Positions 5,438 to 7,664 of a stretch of 7,664 nt of DNA are shown in pieces (the first letter of the stretch is position 1; every line of letters starts with the position of its first letter). The notes below the pieces were generated by a model. That model saw only the letters and a program-made list of their open reading frames with translations, searched no databases and was not told where the DNA came from. Location of the stretch: assembly GCA_021827885.1 (NCBI GenBank), contig JAKAUD010000066.1, positions 1 through 7,664 on the forward strand. Reading direction: 5' to 3'. Origin of the DNA: Thermoplasmata archaeon. GTDB taxonomy: Archaea; Thermoplasmatota; Thermoplasmata; Thermoplasmatales; Thermoplasmataceae. Position numbers and translations under genes: made by a program.

Positions 5438-6316
5438 ATGATACTTCAATCTATTATGGCACAGATTCGTAAAGATCTGTATATCAACTTTAGATCCATG
5501 TTTTCTTTTTTCATAGTTTCTTTCTGGGTTTTTTTATCCTTGATTGTCGCATTATATGTCATCACTAGCAACGGAAATCTGGTATTTTCCGGACTACTTG
5601 TTTATAATTTTTTAGAGGTTTTGATGGAAATATCGGTCTTACTTTTTCTAATTCCCGCAATCCTTATCCCAGTGGAATATGAATCTGGAATGATTAATAT
5701 ATACAAGGGGCTGGGTCTTCCGTTTAATGTTATTTTTAGTTCGAAATTAATTTCGATGGTAATAAATTTCTTAATTTTGGAAATTTTGTCGCTCGTCATC
5801 TTTTTCATTGTCTATGTTTCTTCTAATACATCCAGCGTAAATGCGAGCATAATAGAAGAGAGTTTCCCGACCATATTAACCGCCATACTTTCGCTCACAT
5901 TTGTTTTTTTGCCTGTGATAGGATATATCTCAATAGTATCGTATGCTTCTTCTAAAAGATGGGTCTCCATCCTTGTTACAACGCTTATCTTTCTTTCGAT
6001 GTTATTTGGTACTGAGAATATCGCATCATTCTACGAAACTAATTTTTCTAATGGTACTTCTGCAATGTACCCCCTACCTTCGATTTATTATCCTCTCTTT
6101 GTATCTTTTCCATCCTCATCCATCAGCATCTTAGCAGAAGCTTTCAGAATACCTCTTATAAATCGCCACACCTTAGGGGGAGTTACGATAATTTCCCCCC
6201 CCTTATTTCATGCTTTCCTGAACGAAGCGGGGTATACATTTTGGATATCATTTTTTGCCATTATTTTCTTATTCCTGAGTTACTTGGTAGGGAGATTGAG
6301 GTATTATTATGGATAA
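5438..6316 (+). CDS. ABC-2-type transporter permease
   Basis: This is the membrane subunit pairing with the upstream ATPase; presumably two copies of each make the transporter. It has 292 residues with about six hydrophobic helices: near 22-44, 52-78, 105-128, 147-169, 173-192 and 262-286. The amphipathic N-terminus (AQIRKDLYINFRS) is the typical coupling region of ABC-2 permeases. The loop between helices 1-2 is short, while the segment between helices 5 and 6 (about 193-260) is long and polar, carries an N-F-S and an N-G-T sequon, and would be extracellular. That is a plausible contact for the two anchored surface proteins. Start ATG 5438 has only a weak GGAG 11 bases upstream; translation is likely coupled to the preceding gene. 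It overlaps the next gene by 8 bases. Sequence is too divergent to assign a substrate. Confidence 0.9.
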   Translation: MILQSIMAQIRKDLYINFRSMFSFFIVSFWVFLSLIVALYVITSNGNLVFSGLLVYNFLEVLMEISVLLFLIPAILIPVEYESGMINIYKGLGLPFNVIFSSKLISMVINFLILEILSLVIFFIVYVSSNTSSVNASIIEESFPTILTAILSLTFVFLPVIGYISIVSYASSKRWVSILVTTLIFLSMLFGTENIASFYETNFSNGTSAMYPLPSIYYPLFVSFPSSSISILAEAFRIPLINRHTLGGVTIISPPLFHAFLNEAGYTFWISFFAIIFLFLSYLVGRLRYYYG

Positions 6317-6734
6317 ACGCTGGATTGTTTTGGTTATAGCATTGGTGATAATAATATCGGTTTTAATTTACTATAATACTCCTCCACAGCAACCCACTAA
6401 AACTACAAAGAAGACTCAAAGTCCCTCTTTGACTCTTATTGCGAATGTATACGTTAACACTACTACCATCAATACTACTTTTTTCCTACAAAAGAATGTA
6501 ACGGAAGTCGTATTAAAAGCTTACTCCAATGAATCAAGTGGTACAATATTTGTATTAGATCCGCAAGGACACCAAGAAATTAGAGTGAATATAGCGCAAG
6601 GGAATGATACTATTTATACAGATGTTGCTTTTTCCGATCCTCCATACGTAGTTCTACTAGGCGGAACGTGGCATTTGAACGCTTCCTTAAGTGAGGTGAA
6701 ATCTGTCCATCTTATGATCTACGCTTTGATCTAG
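6309..6734 (+). CDS. Small signal-anchored surface protein, sequon-rich, unknown function
   Basis: Not recognised. The 141-residue product begins MDKR, then one hydrophobic helix (5-22), then a Pro/Thr/Lys spacer (25-37) and a probable beta domain facing outside. Six N-X-S/T sequons (NTT twice, NVT, NES, NDT, NAS) and no Cys match the style of the larger anchored protein at 3794, though the sequences do not obviously align. ATG 6309 has a good GAGGT (6298-6302) at 6 bases and overlaps the permease stop by 8 bases, so this is the last gene of the operon. As a short surface-anchored protein closing a secreted-protein/ABC operon, it is a candidate immunity protein or transporter accessory; this is inference. 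No clear T-run terminator follows. Confidence 0.85.
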   Translation: MDKRWIVLVIALVIIISVLIYYNTPPQQPTKTTKKTQSPSLTLIANVYVNTTTINTTFFLQKNVTEVVLKAYSNESSGTIFVLDPQGHQEIRVNIAQGNDTIYTDVAFSDPPYVVLLGGTWHLNASLSEVKSVHLMIYALI

Positions 6735-6820
6735 CTGATAGCATTTGGGTCTGACTTCCACATTTAATAGCGTCCATCCATTTAACCTGTATTATTGGTA
6801 ATAGTTTTCACAGTCGCAAC

Positions 6821-6832
6821 AGTTATATATTA
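6821..6832 (+). promoter_or_regulatory. Possible TATA box upstream of a short frame
   Basis: AGTTATATATTA is centred about 28 bases before ATG 6855, the same geometry as the other leaderless promoters in this window. A second AT-rich box (6841-6850) would start transcription nearer 6870. Confidence 0.35.
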
Positions 6833-6854
6833 TCCCACATTTTATATAATAATC

Positions 6855-6938
6855 ATGACAGTGATCATGAAAAATGAATGGATGCCTCCAGGAACTCATC
6901 AGGTTGGCGATCAGTGGCGATACCCGCGCTTTCCATAA
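6855..6938 (+). CDS. Possible 27-residue peptide or gene remnant
   Basis: A short frame begins ATG ACA GTG ATC and encodes a Pro/Trp-containing peptide with the segment WMPPGTHQVGDQWRYPRFP. It is supported only by the TATA-like box at leaderless distance. It may be the N-terminal stub of a gene whose remainder was replaced by insertion-sequence DNA. I do not recognise it and would not call it a gene without expression evidence. Confidence 0.2.
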   Translation: MTVIMKNEWMPPGTHQVGDQWRYPRFP

Positions 6939-6982
6939 AACTGTATCAACACTCCTGAAGAAAGTAGTCTGCTGAATCACCA

Positions 6983-7250
6983 ATGCGTCCCGAAAGTTGT
7001 GTAAACTTAAGGATACCTCTCCTGGAACATCTCTCTTATCTCATCCTGGCATTTATAATATCCCCTCAATGTTCTCAGGGACCATTTCTCATCTATCTCA
7101 GCTACCCTGAGATAGATGATCTTCATGGCACTCTCCTCTGATGGCAGAGAATCGATGATCTTTACCCTGCGCAGTATTTCCTTGTTCATGCGTTCTATCA
7201 TATTTGTGGAGTGTATCCTATCTTTGCCCTTGAATAACACTACATTTCCC
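6983..7250 (-). mobile_element. IS256-family remnant, one end only
   Basis: Downstream of the fragmentary transposase the minus strand reads TTACACAACTTTCGGGACGC (about 6983-7002), in the style of IS256 terminal inverted repeats. It therefore marks the outer end of the element; the other end has been lost. Confidence 0.55.
7007..7240 (-). pseudogene. IS256-family (mutator) transposase, C-terminal fragment
   Basis: Only the last about 77 residues of a protein that is normally about 400 long remain. The diagnostic block is GKDRIHSTNMIERMNKEILRRVKIIDSLPSEESAMKI (given here in parts: STNMIERMNKEI, then PSEESA), which in IS256 enzymes follows the last catalytic Glu, then EIDEKW and a charged tail ending MFQERYP before the stop at 7007. 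There is no genuine start codon; the fragment is joined upstream, near 7240-7262, to the DNA preceding the IS1634-like gene. The three catalytic residues are missing, so it is inactive. Confidence 0.85.
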
Positions 7251-7290
7251 TGAAGACATACTATTTGACTGGTTCTGGTAACAGAAAGTT

Positions 7291-7300
7291 ACTTATACTA
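7291..7300 (+). promoter_or_regulatory. TATA box of the IS1634-like transposase gene
   Basis: ACTTATACTA is centred about 26 bases before TTG 7322. No Shine-Dalgarno sequence precedes the start, so a leaderless transcript is expected. Confidence 0.5.
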
Positions 7301-7321
7301 TGTAGTGTCATTACTACTACA
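7301..7321. promoter_or_regulatory. Inverted repeat between TATA box and transposase start
   Basis: TGTAGT (7301-7306) and ACTACA (7316-7321) are exact reverse complements separated by 9 bases. They fill the interval from the TATA box to the start codon, the same layout as the 2833-2854 palindrome. Confidence 0.45.
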
Positions 7322-7664
7322 TTGACATACATCAGGAGACTTGTAAGGGGAGACAATGTTTATCTCTACGAGGTGACAAGTTACAGGGATAAGGAGACCG
7401 GCAAGGTAAGGCAGAAATCAGTGTACAAGGGAAGGGAGATCATAAAGGACAATACAATCACTGTTCGTAAACCCAGGAACAGGATCACTGCCCGTAAGGT
7501 TCTTGATTCAGCACCGTACATAATGTACAGGTTCGCGGAGGATTTCGGCATACAGGATTCATTCATTTCAGCGCTGGATGGCCTGACAAACATCAGGGAA
7601 GCGGCGAGAAGGATAGTGATCCTGGCAGCAGGCTCCATTATGGGTTCATTTGGATCCATCGATC
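7322..7664 (+). CDS. IS1634/IS4-like transposase, N-terminal part (runs off the window)
   Basis: The frame stays open to the right edge (114 residues). It begins MTYIRRLVRGDNVYLYEV, followed by ETGKVRQKSVYKGRE, the usual N-terminal strand-rich segment of IS1634-like members of the IS4 superfamily in archaea. After it comes VRKPRNRITARKVLDSAPYIMYRFAEDFGIQDSF in two pieces, where family members have a GP-type motif and a predicted helical region. The DDE residues would lie beyond the window. The only in-frame start near the N-terminal motif is TTG 7322, which the promoter spacing supports. Whether the gene is complete cannot be judged. Confidence 0.7.
   Translation, partial: MTYIRRLVRGDNVYLYEVTSYRDKETGKVRQKSVYKGREIIKDNTITVRKPRNRITARKVLDSAPYIMYRFAEDFGIQDSFISALDGLTNIREAARRIVILAAGSIMGSFGSID

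Larger units (their letters stand above)
6735..6982. other. Intergenic stretch between the operon and the IS256 remnant
   Basis: It holds no substantial gene. AT-rich runs at 6823-6830 and 6841-6850 could be TATA boxes. TCATGA occurs twice (6853-6858 and 6865-6870), each itself a palindrome, forming a small dyad. A very short frame (6855-6938) follows. A minus-strand open frame across 6792-6983 has no RBS or family resemblance. Confidence 0.5.

Noticed and set aside
6735..6982. Rho-independent-style terminator, tRNA or CRISPR array after the operon
   Set aside because: No strong hairpin followed by T-run, no cloverleaf, and no regularly spaced repeats were found here or elsewhere in the window.
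6792..6983. Minus-strand 63-residue frame in the intergenic stretch
   Set aside because: No promoter, RBS or recognisable motif; it ends in AT-rich DNA and is probably chance.

Overview
The window looks archaeal and most resembles an acidophilic Thermoplasmatales-type genome (Thermoplasma, Ferroplasma or Cuniculiplasma relatives). This is inference from several signs. TATA-box promoters sit about 26-28 bases upstream of start codons, with no room for a leader. Downstream genes of the main operon carry GAGGT/GGTGG-type ribosome binding sites and TTG starts. Exported proteins are rich in N-glycosylation sequons, and insertion sequences are dense. I cannot name the species.

Layout. Positions 1 to about 2880, all on the minus strand, hold a nest of three insertion sequences. 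An IS110-type element (1 to about 1085, frameshifted and cut by the window edge) interrupts the OrfB region of an IS3-family element (about 1085-1880). The IS3 element in turn interrupts the DDE transposase gene of an unassigned two-gene element (1881 to about 2880). From 2984 to 6734, plus strand, lies the only non-transposon content: a compact five-gene operon. From about 6983 to 7250 there is an IS256-family remnant on the minus strand. From about 7290 to the right edge there is the start of an IS1634/IS4-like transposase gene on the plus strand.

The operon is the point of interest. It encodes, in order: a secreted protein with a nine-glycine linker and an alternating-pattern beta-hairpin (2984-3787); a signal-anchored, sequon-rich surface protein (3794-4597); an ABC ATPase (4590-5432); a six-helix ABC-2-type permease (5438-6316); and a second, smaller signal-anchored sequon-rich protein (6309-6734). 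Two junctions overlap by 8 bases and the other two gaps are 5-6 bases, so the genes are almost certainly co-transcribed from one leaderless promoter at about 2951-2963. The first protein has its own Sec-type signal peptide. My best reading is therefore that it is released by Sec and that the ABC-2 transporter, with its two outward-facing anchored partners, protects the producer or handles the product. That would be an archaeocin-like toxin and immunity locus. It is a hypothesis: no protein in the operon except the ABC pair matches a family I recognise.

The flanking insertion sequences suggest an accessory, possibly mobile or rearranging region. No tRNA, rRNA, CRISPR array or replication origin was seen.
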